Positions 11,373 to 23,782 are shown, counted from the stretch's first letter. The stretch is DNA of 64,000 bases from Typhlomys cinereus (GCA_023101885.1 JALPQD010000089.1:4139087-4203086); one strand, 5' to 3'. Translations and numbers: made by a program. Notes: generated from the sequence alone by a model not told the origin.

Positions 11373-11636
11373 AAAAGAGCGTTTCTGGGGCTGGAGAGGT
11401 GGCTCAGGGGTTAAGCCTCTGCCTTGCAGGCGGAAGGTCCTGAGTTCGGATCCTAGACCCCACGTATAGACGCCGGGCAGAAGTCTGTGAATCCCGGGGC
11501 AGAGTAAACAAGGAGGAGGTGGAGGCGGTCCATGGTGGTTCCCGAATTCGTCTGTGGTTCTACACACGTATACACACACACGCACACATGCATACGCGCA
11601 CAATTGAATAAATAATTTTAAAAAAAGAGCGTTTCT
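11373..11636 (+). mobile_element. Young tRNA-headed SINE, copy S2 (internal deletion)
   Basis: The element (11387-11622) is flanked by a perfect 14-bp duplication AAAAGAGCGTTTCT at 11373-11386 and 11623-11636. Head and terminus match copy S1, but about 40 bp of the body is missing at ~11481, where S1 carries the GGGGCGGTCTGCG and GGTCCTGGTAGGG blocks. The CA tail is interrupted by GT and GC. Confidence 0.93.
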
Positions 11637-11994
11637 AAACAGTCTGATGAAATACTCAGATAAACTCTCACCAGTAGAAGATTCCATTACTTTTGAGGGG
11701 TGTTGGTTCTGGAATATTGAGACCAAACTTGATTGAAGAAGAGCAAGTTGGAATTATCTATTTAAAAACATTTATTTTTACATCTAGCATGTGTAAACTG
11801 TATTTTCTAAACAGAGATAAATGGCATTAAGCAAAAACAAAATAGGAAAACTTTAATAAAAACAAAATATTTCATAGAGGTTACATTTAGTTACCAGGGA
11901 AGTCTGAGAAAATTTAATATGTAAATTGGCCAAGAGAAAGATGCATGCAGGTATTGCTGTATCTGTATTAATAGCTAGTTTTTCTTTCTTATTT

Positions 11995-11996
<2 letters not shown>
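11637..11996. other. Unique AT-rich sequence
   Basis: Nothing recognised. Confidence 0.45.
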
Positions 11997-12041
<45 letters not shown>

Positions 12042-12235
12042 CTCAGAGGGCACTGTGTGTTCCTATGGAGGACCAAGAGTGACGTTGTGAATCATCCTGC
12101 ATAGCTTCTACCTCCTTTTTGATTTGCTCTAGGATTCCCCAGGCACTGTCTATTGTGGGACCTGGGACTTGAATTCAGGTCCTTCTGCTTGTGTGTCAGT
12201 ATTAATCTGTGAGCCATTTCTTCAGCATTTAATGG
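11997..12235 (-). mobile_element. B2/B3-like SINE with (TG)n
   Basis: (TG)n at 11997-12038 is followed by GGACCTGGGACTTGAATTCA, GGTCCTTCTGCTTG and GTGAGCCATTTCTTCAGCAT. This is the reversed tRNA-derived head (GCTGAAGAAATGGCTCAC with a B box) of a B2-superfamily SINE. Confidence 0.65.
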
Positions 12236-13760
12236 CTAGTTTTTCTATGGCTTCCTAATAATAGTTACCTTTCACATAAATTCAGTTGATATATGTATAA
12301 ACATACACAACATATGTACATACAGGGCACACACACATGTGCAGATGCATCCACACTTACACATGTACACAAGTGCACATGCACAAACATACATGCATAC
12401 TCACATACATACATGCACATTCACAGATGCTCACACACACGTACACACAGTCACACACACAGTAATAACTGACATCTGTCTTCTGGGTGTCTTCCAGCTT
12501 CAGGGTCACCAAATATTTTCAAGATCACATATGTATATACACACTCATCCATCTATAAACATATATAGTATATTTTATCTCGCATATTTAGAATTCCATA
12601 GCTAATTGATAATATAGCAATATATATGCAAACCTTGAAGATACCAGTTTTCTGTATGAATATATATCACTGATTGTCACTCTGTAATCTAGTCTGTTTT
12701 CTTCAGTTGTACTAGAATATCAAAGATAGGAAAATTTGTGAAGAAACATGATGGCATGTATATTAAAGTTATGGAAGTTACAAAATCCAACACTTATATT
12801 TAGGTTCTTCTTGTTCTATCTTAACATGTCAGAGGGTGTTGCAGGGTGAGATGGAGAGAATTCCAAGTGTCCTCTTCTTCCTGTTCTTATAAACCTACTA
12901 ATGCTATCATCTTGATGGCATTTTATAATACAAAGAGTATTCCAGAATTCCCACTTCCAACCAATAGATGCATGGGGATATTGAGTTTCCAACACATGAA
13001 ATCAGGGAAATGAATTTAGCTGAAAGCACCCAATTTGCTTATCCCATCTCTGTGTTTAAAACAATATAAAAATTTCATAAAAAGTCTTTATACAAGAAAA
13101 GCTGGGATGTGGAAGGAAAAGAAGAGTCCATCTATTCATATCTTTGCTTCCTCCTTTCTACTTGGAAGAGAGCACAATTTCTAGGGCCAGACAAATTTGC
13201 CTTGTGGGTTTTTTTTTGTCTCAATAAACCTGCATTACTGCATCACTAATGATCCTTGTGTTTATCATGGTTTCCTCCGGAAGCCGTTCTAGTACTTACA
13301 GAAAGGAATTTCTAATTAAGGGAAATACGACCTTACATAACTCATGGAAGATGGTGATAGGGCAAAGATCACAAAAGCTATTCTCAGGAAATCTATAAGT
13401 TCAGGAACTGAAGGGTTTCAGATGGCTCCAACACGAAGTGGGTCTCATTAAGTTGCTTCTAAACCAACAGTGAAGTCTACATTTCCCATCTATCAATGGT
13501 ACATGGCAAGCCATAGGCTTCAGAGGAGAATTGGACTTGTCCTATTTGCCTTTGACCTTCTAAATCTTTAGGAAGAATCCAACATTCATAGAGTCTAAGT
13601 AAAATCATATGAAAGCAGTGTGAAAAATATATCTTATAATGTATGCCTATCAATGCAGATGAGATCTCAAAAGTTCAGCTTGACAGAAATGGCCTTGATG
13701 AAGGCTGGAAAGGATTGATGATGTTAATTTTGCTGATTTTTGTCATTGACAGTGCAATGA
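12236..13760. other. Unique sequence with degenerate AC-rich patch
   Basis: An irregular AC/CATA-rich stretch lies at 12300-12465. The rest is ordinary AT-rich DNA. Confidence 0.45.
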
Positions 13761-13802
<42 letters not shown>

Positions 13803-13812
13803 TCACACACTT
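13761..13812 (+). repeat. (TC)n(AC)n microsatellite
   Basis: Uninterrupted TC dinucleotides change directly to AC dinucleotides near 13782. Confidence 0.95.
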
Positions 13813-13894
13813 TTGTATGCAAACATCACATTGGGAAGATAAAATATATTAAGTAAAAAAGAGAAATCTTGGGCTTAGAGAACACAAGGAATTA

Positions 13895-14230
13895 TATTAA
13901 TTACTTTCCTCATTGTCATAACAAAATAAGTACAAAATAGTTTAAGGCTCATTGTTTGATAGTGTGGTCCATCATGCTGGGTAATGTGTGGTAGCAGAAG
14001 TGTGAGAGGTTTGGTCACACTGCATCCAATCAGGAAGCAGAGATAGATGAATTTTGCTACTCAGTCAACTTTCTCCTTTTTATGCTTTTGATACTTCAAG
14101 AGATGGAATGATGTGGCTCACAGAGTAGGTCTTCCCACCTCAATGAATTTAATCTAGAAATTCCTTCACAGAGGTTCATCTTCTATATTTTCCTGGAACA
14201 TATCAAGTAGACCATCAATATTAAACCTCA
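13895..14230 (+). mobile_element. Rodent medium-reiteration repeat, copy 2
   Basis: It shares ordered landmarks with 5715-6040 and is more complete: GTGGTCCATCATGCTGGG, CACACTGCATCCAATCAGGA, AAGCAGAGA, TCAACTTTCTCCTTTTTAT, GGTCTTCCCACCTCA, and an ACCATCAATATTAAACC end. I believe it is URR1-type (hAT-Charlie), with the name from memory. Confidence 0.7.
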
Positions 14231-14307
14231 AAGGAATTGTCTGGTATTGAGCAGTAGAATATAGGAATTTTCTCTCTTGTTCCTTGCTTATGTTTTCTTT
14301 TTCTTTT

Positions 14308-14340
14308 TTGAATTATTATTTATTCAGTTGTGCATGTGCA

Positions 14341-14373
<33 letters not shown>

Positions 14374-14561
14374 CAAATTCGGGAATCACCATGGACGCCT
14401 CCACCTCCTCCTTTTTATTCTGCCCCGGGATTCACAGGCTCCGCCCTACCAGGACCAGAAGCGCAGGCCGCCCCCGCTTCCGCTTGGCGTCTATACGTGG
14501 GGTCTAGGACCATCTGCCTGCAAGGCAGAGGCTTAACCCCTGAGCCACCTCTTCAGCCCCC
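14308..14561 (-). mobile_element. Young tRNA-headed SINE, copy S3 (B box lost)
   Basis: The reversed terminus (TTATTCAGTTGTGCAT), (TG)n tail, full GC-rich body and reversed head are all present. A 13-bp deletion at ~14508, bounded by the short repeat AGGA, removes most of the B box seen at 9360-9372 in copy S1. I see no clean target duplication because both flanks are T-rich. Confidence 0.88.
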
Positions 14562-14919
14562 TATATTTTTTTTTCTTTACTGCAATGTTTCATAATTATT
14601 CCCATGAGGCTAGATTTATTGATGAATAATCTGAAGAATCCCAGAAAAATTAAAAAGCATTTCTTATCCAGAAGTGAGGAGAAAGGTGTGAGTGTGAGGG
14701 GAGTCCCCTTCTATGTGAGTCAGTATAACGTGAGGTTCACACCTCAGCTGCTTGCATACTGAAAAATACTCAAGATGCAGAGCAGAAAAATTGAAACGGA
14801 TTAGATGCTGAAAGGCACATGTGCGAACTTACAGCAATAGCACATGCTTTGAAGACAAAACTGCTATTGAAGCTATAATACTGAACCATTCAGGTTGCAA
14901 TAAAACTTGCTTCCACATG
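14562..14919. other. Unique sequence
   Basis: Nothing recognised. Confidence 0.45.
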
Positions 14920-15688
14920 TGAAATGAATGAAGGAGGCTAGGGAGATGGTTCAGCGGTTGAAGCCTTTGCCTTTCAAATAAAAGAATCTAAGTTCAGTTC
15001 CTGAGAATTTAGGTCCCACATAAAAATGCCAGACAGAAATGAAGTCCTGCACTTTGGGTCCTGGAACGCTGAACCTGGGAAATCCCAAAGCAAAGCAATG
15101 AGGACACAGAGCAATCCAGGATTATTCCTGAAGTCACCTTTGGGAGTCAACAGGCATATGTATTTAAGTGCCCTTCTGGTACACACACACACACACACAC
15201 ACACAGACACACACACAGACACACACACACAGACACACACACAGACACACACACACATACATATACACACAGACACACACACACAGACACACACACAGAC
15301 ACACAGACACACACACACAGACACACAGACACACAGACACACACTCACAGACACACACAGAGACACACACACAGACACACACACACAGACACACACACAC
15401 AGACACACACACACACATACAGACACACACACACAGACACACACACACACAGACACACACACACAGACACACACACACAGAGACACACACACAGACACAC
15501 ACACACACAGACACACACACAGACACACAGACACACAGACACACACACACAGACACACACACACAGACACACACACACAGACACACAGACACACAGACAC
15601 ACACACACAGACACACACACACAGACACACACACACAGACACACAGACACACACACACATACATATACACACATATACTGAAATGAAT
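14920..15688 (+). mobile_element. Old copy S6 of the tRNA-headed SINE with expanded tail
   Basis: 14937-15175 is a diverged copy of the same SINE family: head GGTTCAGCGGTTGAAGCCTT, CCCACATAAAAATGCCAGAC, a TTTGGGTCCTGGAACGC block and CTGGGAAATCCCAAAGC. The tail is the 0.5-kb microsatellite at 15180-15678. The duplication TGAAATGAAT at 14920-14929 and 15679-15688 brackets SINE plus microsatellite, so the array grew from the SINE's own CA tail. Confidence 0.82.
15180..15678 (+). repeat. Large (CA)n/CAGA compound microsatellite
   Basis: About 500 bp of AC dinucleotides are punctuated by AGAC steps every 6-18 bases, with a few AT and TC variants. It is open in several frames on both strands only because it lacks stop codons. 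Those frames encode Thr-His or Val-Cys runs and are not genes. Confidence 0.97.
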
Positions 15689-16565
15689 ACAGGCATAAAA
15701 GTTCTCAGAAAGGAGACAAAATCAAATAGAAATTTTGAAACTGAAGAAAATGAAATATGTAAAATATTCAACTCCTGTGTTTTAACAGAAGGGACATAAC
15801 AGGATAGAGTGAGCTAAGAATGATAAGAGTAAAAAAAAGCTAGGAAATATTAATATAGCTTAATAACCTCTGAGGCATTATGAAATCATCTAAAATTGAT
15901 GCTATAGAACCTGTGATAGAAGAACATAATTTACCTGTCACAGATATTATTCCAAATTCTGCTTTCTGACCTGATTTAAAATAAACAAGCTTTTAGTTTC
16001 AAAAGTTTTGTCAACAAATAGTCATCCAATTACGGTACCTGATTTACTTAGTTTTTACTTACTTTAGAGGTGAAGAGTTGGGGAGATTGGAAAGAGATCT
16101 GATATTTTGACATGGCCCAAAGTTGGAAAAGTGCTTGGGGAAATGCAAGTGAGAACAGCCTTTGTCTGAGAATGTAGACAGGACCTGTAACAGGGAGTCC
16201 CAGGCGCAGACTGAGCGCTTCGTTCTATCACTCAGCAGAGAGAAATACTCAAGAGAGAATCCTGTCAAAGCCTTCTACTTTAGTCTTAAGTTGACAATAT
16301 TGACAACATCTTTATCCACTCAGAGTGAAACTATATTATCCTCCACCCTTTTCCACCAAATACACTAACCCTAATGGCAACAGATTTGATTATCATGATG
16401 GAAATCAAGAATAACTGGAATTTAAAATGATAATATAACTATCTTGGTGATGTTTTGTCCAAGAGATATAATATCGAAGACAAAGTCTGTTTATTATATT
16501 TGTAGTTGTAACTTTGGCTTCAGACTAAAATAGCCACTGATAATATGATTAATTCTCTTTCAAGT
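15689..16565. other. Unique AT-rich sequence
   Basis: Nothing recognised. Confidence 0.45.
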
Positions 16566-16790
16566 GTTCAGGCGCACACCATCATAGGCAACACAGATTA
16601 TCCCAGTGAGCCACACATGTTGAAGACATGAAAATAGTAGGGAGACAGGCAGGAGAGAAGAAGGTTTGTAATGGGAAAAAGATGGGGGATGGGACTGGGA
16701 ATTAAGGTTTGAAGCTCATTGCATTCATCTATGAAATGCTAAAAGAATAAAAAAGTAAAAGAAAAATAAATACAAAATCCCAGTAAATGT
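16566..16790 (+). mobile_element. Decayed Lx-type LINE-1 3' tail
   Basis: A GACATGAAAATAGTAGGGAG block, a purine-rich GGGAAAAAGATGGGGGATGG block, TCATTGCATTCATCTATGAA and an A-rich end follow the order of old rodent LINE-1 3' UTR ends, such as 52740-52885 here. Confidence 0.6.
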
Positions 16791-18091
16791 TAAATTATTC
16801 ACCTTCAATCTGAGATTGATCATAATTCAAGCTATAATTCAAGCTCAGAAATCATGTATATGTTATATATGTATATATATATAAAATCAGGGTCATTAAG
16901 AGTCATTATATAGCTGTCCACATTCCCTATAATTATATTTGTCCCACATTAAAAATGTACACGCTCCTTCTGAGTGATACTTACTACATAAGGAATTGAG
17001 TCCAGCATCCCTAAAGATTCAGCTATGGTCAAGTTTCCTAGTTCAAGTGCCTTAACTACAGCTCTGAGTGATTCCTTTCCATCTGCAGACCTGTAAAACT
17101 GAAGAGAAGTGATTGCTCATCTTCCAGGGTGTTCCCCATGTTCCACCCACAAGTGCACTTCCACCCATCTTCCATTGGCCTTTTAAGAAGCTATGTCCTC
17201 AGCTTTTAAGCACTTGGCTTGCATTCGCTGTATCTGCACAGTGTGCCTGTCTACCTGCATTCTATGAGTTTTAGTAGGAAGGGAGTCCGTGTTGTCTTTC
17301 CTTGAAGTGTATGAAATGAAAGAATGGTAATTAAAGCAAACTGAAGGCAGCCAGCCACCTGCACCTTTAAAGGGGTTTGTGTGCATGACTTTTAGGACGC
17401 AGGGAGAAGTAACGTTGAGATGGACTCACTGCTTCTGCTGCTGCTTCTGCTTCTGCTGGCCCTCACTCACTGTGCGCTTAATATGCCTCCCTGCTTTAGC
17501 TTTCAGTGCCCCAATGTATTAGATTGTCAGAAAGAGATGCTAATTCTTATTGTATATGGGATAAAGCAAGATTTAGCTAAGTGACTATATACAATGGATT
17601 GCATTCAGAGAAGTCTTAGTTTTGAATTCTATTTCTTTCGTGACTGCAACTTATGATAATAAAATGTTCTATCTTAAAACAAGAGATATATTATCTGTCT
17701 CCTCCATTAGCACACAAGATACAGTGGTATAGGAGACATAAATCATCACTGTGGATATCCCTGCTTAATCAGAAAACACATAGGAATTACTTATTCCAAG
17801 TGACTTTATAATGTAAGTCATGGAAATGTTGGAAAGTCTTAATAAGGCACAAGGTTTATGGGTAATTTCCCAAGTATTGTTTCTCTATGCTTTGTGACTG
17901 ACAAACATTCCACTTAAGCTTGCAAAGTTGTCTCCAAAGTATGTAGGTGGTACACAGCAGCAGCTATCTCATTCCGTGGCCTTAAAGACACCAGGTTTCC
18001 ACATTTTTAAATGCATCTTATATTTCACAGATGGCAGTATGTCTTCCACCAGTATCATATTCCAATTCATAGAAGGTTACACTTTTAGTGT
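16791..18091. other. Unique sequence, including a higher-complexity block
   Basis: (TA)n occurs at 16858-16885. 17160-17520 is non-repetitive and of higher complexity, with a small CTGCTG/CTTCTG run at about 17430-17460. No open frame is convincing. Confidence 0.45.
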
Positions 18092-18285
18092 TGGGGCAGT
18101 GAGATGGCTTTGGGGTAAAAGAACTTGCATTAAAGCCATGTTGCTGGGGACATGATTTCAAATTCTGAAATCCACTTAAAGGTGGAAGAAGAGAACTGAT
18201 TTCACAAAAATTGTACTCTAACACCACATGTGCACCAGGGTACCATACACAAACAAAAATAATACGCAATAATAAATTTTTTGAA
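18092..18285 (+). mobile_element. B3-type SINE
   Basis: The tRNA-derived head GGGGCAGTGAGATGGCTTTG is followed by AAAGAACTTGCATTAAAGCC, GGTGGAAGAAGAGAACTGAT, ACACCACATGTGCACCAGGG and an AATAATAAATTTTTT tail. The order is that of B3. Confidence 0.8.
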
Positions 18286-18365
18286 ATTTATAAAAGAATG
18301 TTCTCAGAGATGTTATTTCTAGAACTTGTCAGAGGTCATTCACATCCCCTGTTCCCAACACTGAG

Positions 18366-18765
18366 GCTGTTCTAGTGAGCTAGATATCAACTTGACAATC
18401 GAAGGCTTGAGCTCTGGGCTGTTATGAAGAATTAGTAGTTGAGTTAGCCTTGTGTAAGCCTGCAGGATATTTGTGTAATTGGGGCTGGAGGGAGATGTGG
18501 GTGTGAATATCCTTTGGGTAGGTGAAGAAGATGGGCAGAGATGGGTCAGGAAGTTGGGATTTATCAGTAAACTTTGCCAGACCAGCATGTCTCTTTCAGC
18601 AAAGGATATGTCATGGTCAATTCCCTTAGCCCCATTACTGGTATGAGCTCTTAAGCCAAACTGGACTAAGAGATGTGGTTTGGTAATTATGAATAAGAAT
18701 AGAATCTCTTCTTCCCCCTTAAGTTCATGAATGTCTTGGAAACAATGCAAACAAACTGCAACAGA
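18366..18765 (+). mobile_element. Rodent repeat of a second family, copy 1
   Basis: It shares ordered blocks with 23368-23782: ATCAACTTGACAATCGAAGG, AGCTCTGGG, a GTCATGGTCAATTCCCTTA block, TGGTATGAGCTCTTAAGCCA, and an AAGAATAGAATCTCTTCTTC end. I read it as a medium-reiteration rodent repeat of DNA-transposon or MaLR type. The class is uncertain. Confidence 0.55.
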
Positions 18766-19892
18766 GACCTCATTTCATCTTGCCAGTGAATGGTTCCCTC
18801 TCTCAGACTCAGTTTGCATAGAAATAAAGGCTGAGATGGTTTTCTAGTGAAAGCTATTTAGGACCCTTTACTTTATGGTGCAATAGATTTTTTTTTTTTT
18901 GATTTACACTGTGCTTGAAGGAAAGGAAGAAAGAATTAGAGGAATGTACCCTCAACCTGTCTGAGAGTTAACACTGGCTGTTAGAGGATAGGAGTTAACA
19001 AGTCCAGCCTTGGCGGCTCCTCTCAACAGTTCATCTCCCATGTGGCCTGGGACCCTGGGTAGTGTTGTTAAATACATGAGGGAGAGAGGTACAACTCCTC
19101 TTGGTAGAGATATACATGCATGTACTTAGAATAACATTTGCCTCCCCCCAAAAAGTTCCAATTGATACATCCACAGCACTACCCTATATTATCATCTGTT
19201 CCAATCAGCAAATTAGCTTCCAAGGAACATCACATAGTTATATATTATCAGAGAAAAGAGTAGTGCTTTACAAAATTCTTTTTCTGGTACACAAAACGGG
19301 AATTTGTAAGTCAGTGGTTCTATATGTTGAACCTCAAAAGTTTTGAATATATCCACTTTGAATTGATTAATCTACTTCTTTAACATTTATGCTGAGAACT
19401 TTTTATCACTCTAAATCCAAAGATAGGTTTGCTTAACAGGGATAATTTAAATCCATCATCTAGGAAGGAACCAGGAGAGGAAAAATGTCACTGTGAATAT
19501 ATCTGATCACTGAAAATCATATTTCCTAGAAGAAAAATAAAACAGGAAAAATTGAAAGTGGAGCAATATTAAAGCAATATGTGAAAGAGTAATTTAAATT
19601 TTGCATTATTTTCAATTTTATTAAGGCTGAAAGATGGCAGATAATGCAATGTGAACACATACAGAGAAGGGACTGATAAAAGTCAAACAACAATGTCATG
19701 CCACACACAGTAAATGTGAGCCTGAGTATAATTCTAGTGGGAAATTAGTGACCATCTTGATGGAACATGTGGCAGGGACTACACAGTGCTGGAAATATGA
19801 ATACTCAATGGGCCACTAGAAGAAAAAGAAGTGCTCATCTCTTGTTTATATTTTTAAATTAGAACTAGAAAAATATATGGTACTTAGAAACT
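18766..19892. other. Unique sequence
   Basis: A poly-T run lies at 18887-18901. No repeat family or gene is recognised. Confidence 0.45.
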
Positions 19893-20195
19893 TAATTGAA
19901 TTTTATTCTTTGACAGTTTCAATGAATACAATAAATTTAAATTATTTTCACCCCATATTACCTTACACTACCACCCCACCTCTCCCACTGGAAACCCTCA
20001 TCCCAACCAGTCTTTCTTCTTACTTTCATGTGTTTTTATATGTGTGGCTCACTGAGTTTCATGTGGCTTGCCTGCAAAAGAATGAGCATGAATGCTTTCT
20101 GGAGCATGGACACTATATCAGTGCATATACCAATGAAGAAAGTAACTCCCCTTCCCACTGCTGGCATTATCCTTCAATAAATTCTTAAAGAAATA
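19893..20195 (-). mobile_element. Lx-type LINE-1 3' UTR fragment
   Basis: On the plus strand it reads as the reverse of an old rodent LINE-1 3' UTR: TTTGACAGTTTCAATGAATA, C-rich CCCACCTCTCCCACTGG, GGCTCACTGAGTTTCATGTG, CTGGAGCATGGACACTATAT, AAGTAACTCCCCTTCCCACTG. Confidence 0.7.
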
Positions 20196-23100
20196 GCACT
20201 TATTTAACTAAGTGAACAAATGGAACTTGGATTTTCTGAATTCCATGAGATGTGATGTCTATAATAGCAGAAGAAATTCCAGATATATTTTTAACTGCTT
20301 TCCCTACACTGATCAAGCTAGGTAAAATACAAGAAACGAACACTGTTTACTATGTGTTGTTTAAAAAAAAGTTCCTTGTTTTACAATGTAATTTGGTTAA
20401 CTGTTCAGAACAATCCCCCTGAGATAAAATTCTGTAAATGAGGAGCTGAATTCCAGAATAAGAGGGGACAAAAGGGTAGATCAATATTACCTATGTATCT
20501 TTTATGAACTTCACTAATGCATGGTTTTCACAGATAATTTTAAAAGTCTTATATACGGAGAAAAAAGGAATGTTAATGCTTTCTTTCCTACAAAGCAGTC
20601 GAGATAACTAGTACCAAATACATTTGTTTTGTGTGGATCTGGTATTGATCTCTTGTGTATCACTGTCACAGCTCTCAAAGAGTTCTTTGTCATTACAAAA
20701 TTATGCTGAATATAATTCTTAGGGGATGTTTAACAGTATCATGAATCTCTTCCAGGAGTTTCATGTTTTACTTCTTCCTACAGCTCCTCATACTAGGAGG
20801 TGTGGGAAATTCAAGCATGTGCTCATAACACATTTCAGTAACCCTTAACCAACACGTTCTTTATCAAAGAAACCTGAACACAGTGAATTTTACTTTGGAC
20901 TATTTCCCAAATATTTTTGTATTGCTAAAACTCTTTTAAGTTCTGTCCAGTTTCCAGAATCTATTTTTATGGCTGATACATCTGAGTATCAAACATTGCT
21001 TTTGTGTGGACACTCATGTGCATGTACAAATACTTCGTCATTGAGTAGACAAACTATATATATACACACACATGTGTGTGTATGGGTACACACACATATT
21101 AATTAATATGTTAAACCTTGCAAAAGAAACTGTATGGACAAGGAATTCACAGCTATGTCAGTCAGCCAATGTAACCACCAAAATACATGAAAGAAGTCAT
21201 CTAGGGTCATCTGATTTAACCCAAATCAAAAGAATCTGTAAGACAAACTGAAAACTTGTGATAAATAGCATAGTTATTTTGTATACCAAATTTTGAGAGT
21301 GACTAAAAAGTACTGCCTTGTTAACAATTATTTTAAAACCAATTCCAAATAGATTACAAGTGTCCTAATATTCGTAGGTGAATTGAATGAAATATTTTTA
21401 TCCCCTTTTCTTTAACTATAATTCCAGTAGACTTGGTTTCCTGTTGCTGATGGAACCATTTTTTTTTTTTATTTACCTAGTGTGGTAATCTGGGCCATAT
21501 AAATCCAGAAACTCTATTTCCAAAGTCTGGTAAAGGTCATTTGTAGCAAGGACAAAGAACAAATAACCTACTAGGTTTGCAGTCAAGGACGATAATGCTG
21601 CCCTATATGCAGAGTACAATTTTAATGAAATTAGGTAGCAATCTGAGTCTTTCAGCACAACAGTTTAACATTGATCTGATTTTTTTTCCTGAAAAATATG
21701 ATGGATGATAGACAGTCCTCCTTGTAAAGGTGAGAGGAACTCATAAGCCCTGAATACACAGTTACAGGGATTTTCTCAGGGAAAGAAAAAAAAAAAGATA
21801 AACGTAGAGTTCAGGGCAACGGCTAAGAAAGAAGAGCTGGGAAAGGGGTTCATGCATACAAGGTGGTGATGAGTGGGAGGAATCACATTTTGTATCTTCA
21901 CGTTAAATAATATGTAATATTGGGGGAAATGGGAGAGAATTGATGTCTTCTGCATTTCTTTATGCTCTCCAATCATTCTAACAAGGGGGTAATGAGGATA
22001 AATTAATTAAAATATCCACACATCATTAAGATAGATTTAGTGACTACTAAAGTTTAAGGGTATTTAAATTGCTTAGATATTGGGAGTAGTTTTCTACAAA
22101 CACAGATACCTCAGGGACTAAAGCAAATCACACCTCTCAAAACAGAATATAGATAACAGAGGTTAGCTAATTTGCATATATAAAAGGCACCAAAACAATG
22201 CTTAAGCATTGGCTTTGGGAGGGACCAAATAATTAAATTCTATGTTTTAGAGAATATTAATTTATTCTGCCAGGAATTTGTAGTTTAAAACTATTTAATT
22301 CTACAAGTTAGAAGCTGAGCGAATCCTGTGTAACTGTCCTTTAGCTGAGTTCAGTGAATCCCATTTGCTCTGGGCAGTAAAGACAACCAGTAGAAAAAAC
22401 AAAATCAGCAGGTCATATTCTTTTAGAATTATGTTTCAAAGAGTTATAAATTTTCTGTAGCTGAATGTTTATCCAAAGGAAATGACATTAAACAGTAGAA
22501 TGTTTTTACTCCCATCTCATCCTATTAATGCATTATTTTAATGAGGATTAAATGTTGATTAGATATAATGACTGCTAATGATCTTCTCTACTAAATTTAG
22601 GCAGATGTTAAGGGACTTATTCCAAAAGCTACCTTCTGTAATCAATCTCTGGAGAAGCAAGTGAGAGCTAGTCAGGGTCGCCTGTATTCACCATGATAAT
22701 GAAGTTGCTGTGACCTGAAGAGGCAAGCGGATGTCGATGGCAGATGATTTGGCTCACACTCAGGATGGAAACAACAGATGCTTAAGTGTTTTAAAGTTCG
22801 GATGCAAAATATTTTCAGAACTGTTGGCACACTGAAAGAGATAAAGGGTTTCAGAGAAGAATGCAGAATGGTTGGATATCTGTCAAATACATGTTTTAGA
22901 GCTGTAACTGTTTGCACAGATGTACCGATCTAACTTTAACCTGGAAGGGTGTTAAGTCATCAGAAGTCAAATAGACCTTGTGGAAACTGAATCCCAGGTC
23001 TGTACTTTCAATGTTCCTTTTGGCACCTCAGAGTACGGATATGTTCCTTGCATTTAGTCCCCTTTTATTATGTTTATGCCTTGAGTATGCATGTGAAACC

Positions 23101-23367
23101 ACAGTAGTAAGTGTTGAATCATATTCACATGAAGAAATTGCTTTGCTATTGTAGCTATTCTAGGAATTTCAATGGAAAGCAAAAATAATATTTAGCTAGC
23201 TATCTAACACAATCAAAATCACTATCTTTGATTGTGAAATTAGTAACAAGGTTTACTCCACAGTCCCAGTAGGATGGGCTTATTAAACTTCTGCAGGAAT
23301 AAGGCAAATGTTAGGTCTGCATTTAAATATATATCACATAATGGCTTCTGTAATAAATATAGTATGG
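20196..23367. other. Long unique stretch
   Basis: 3.2 kb without a recognisable repeat family. It holds a 22-bp AC/GT palindrome at 21062-21083 and poly-T at 21460-21471. I see no gene. Confidence 0.45.
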
Positions 23368-23782
23368 TAGTTGGATGTATGTATAAACTTGACAACTGAA
23401 GGCTCAGCTCTGGGAATATTTGTGAAGAACTGATAATGAAGAGAAGTTCTTAGAAAGTTTGTGGAACACTGTCTAATTAAGAAAGGAAGACCTAGCCCAT
23501 AGTGGGTATAATCATTATATGCACAGTTGGATAAGATGGAAAGAACCGGCACAGAAATTTTAGTAGACTTTAGCACACTTTGGCAGACTTGTACACTGGC
23601 GGTAAGGAGGCCTTCTCTTGACAATTCCTGTGGATATAATGTGGTCAGTTCCCTGGGTTCCTGATATTAGTATGAACTCACTTGTCAAACTGAACTGTGA
23701 ACTGTAAGCAGAGTTATAAGCAGAAATAAAACCCCTTGTTCCCTTGAGTGGTTTGGTCATAAATTTATCACCAACATGGAGA
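23368..23782 (+). mobile_element. Rodent repeat of a second family, copy 2
   Basis: It is related to 18366-18765: AAACTTGACAACTGAAGGCT, CAGCTCTGGG, ATAATGTGGTCAGTTCCCTG, TTAGTATGAACTCACTTGTC and AAATAAAACCCCTTGTTCCC occur in the same order. The last block resembles the AAATAAACCCTTTCCTCCC end of a common rodent repeat. Confidence 0.6.

Noticed and set aside
15180..15678. CRISPR-like or satellite array
   Set aside because: There are no regular spacer and repeat units. It is a compound microsatellite in a SINE tail in a mammalian genome.
14974..15799. Long open frames (up to 265 codons) on both strands with Cys/Val or Thr/His repeats
   Set aside because: They exist only because a CA/CAGA microsatellite has no stop codons in several frames. 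There is no start context, domain or homology.
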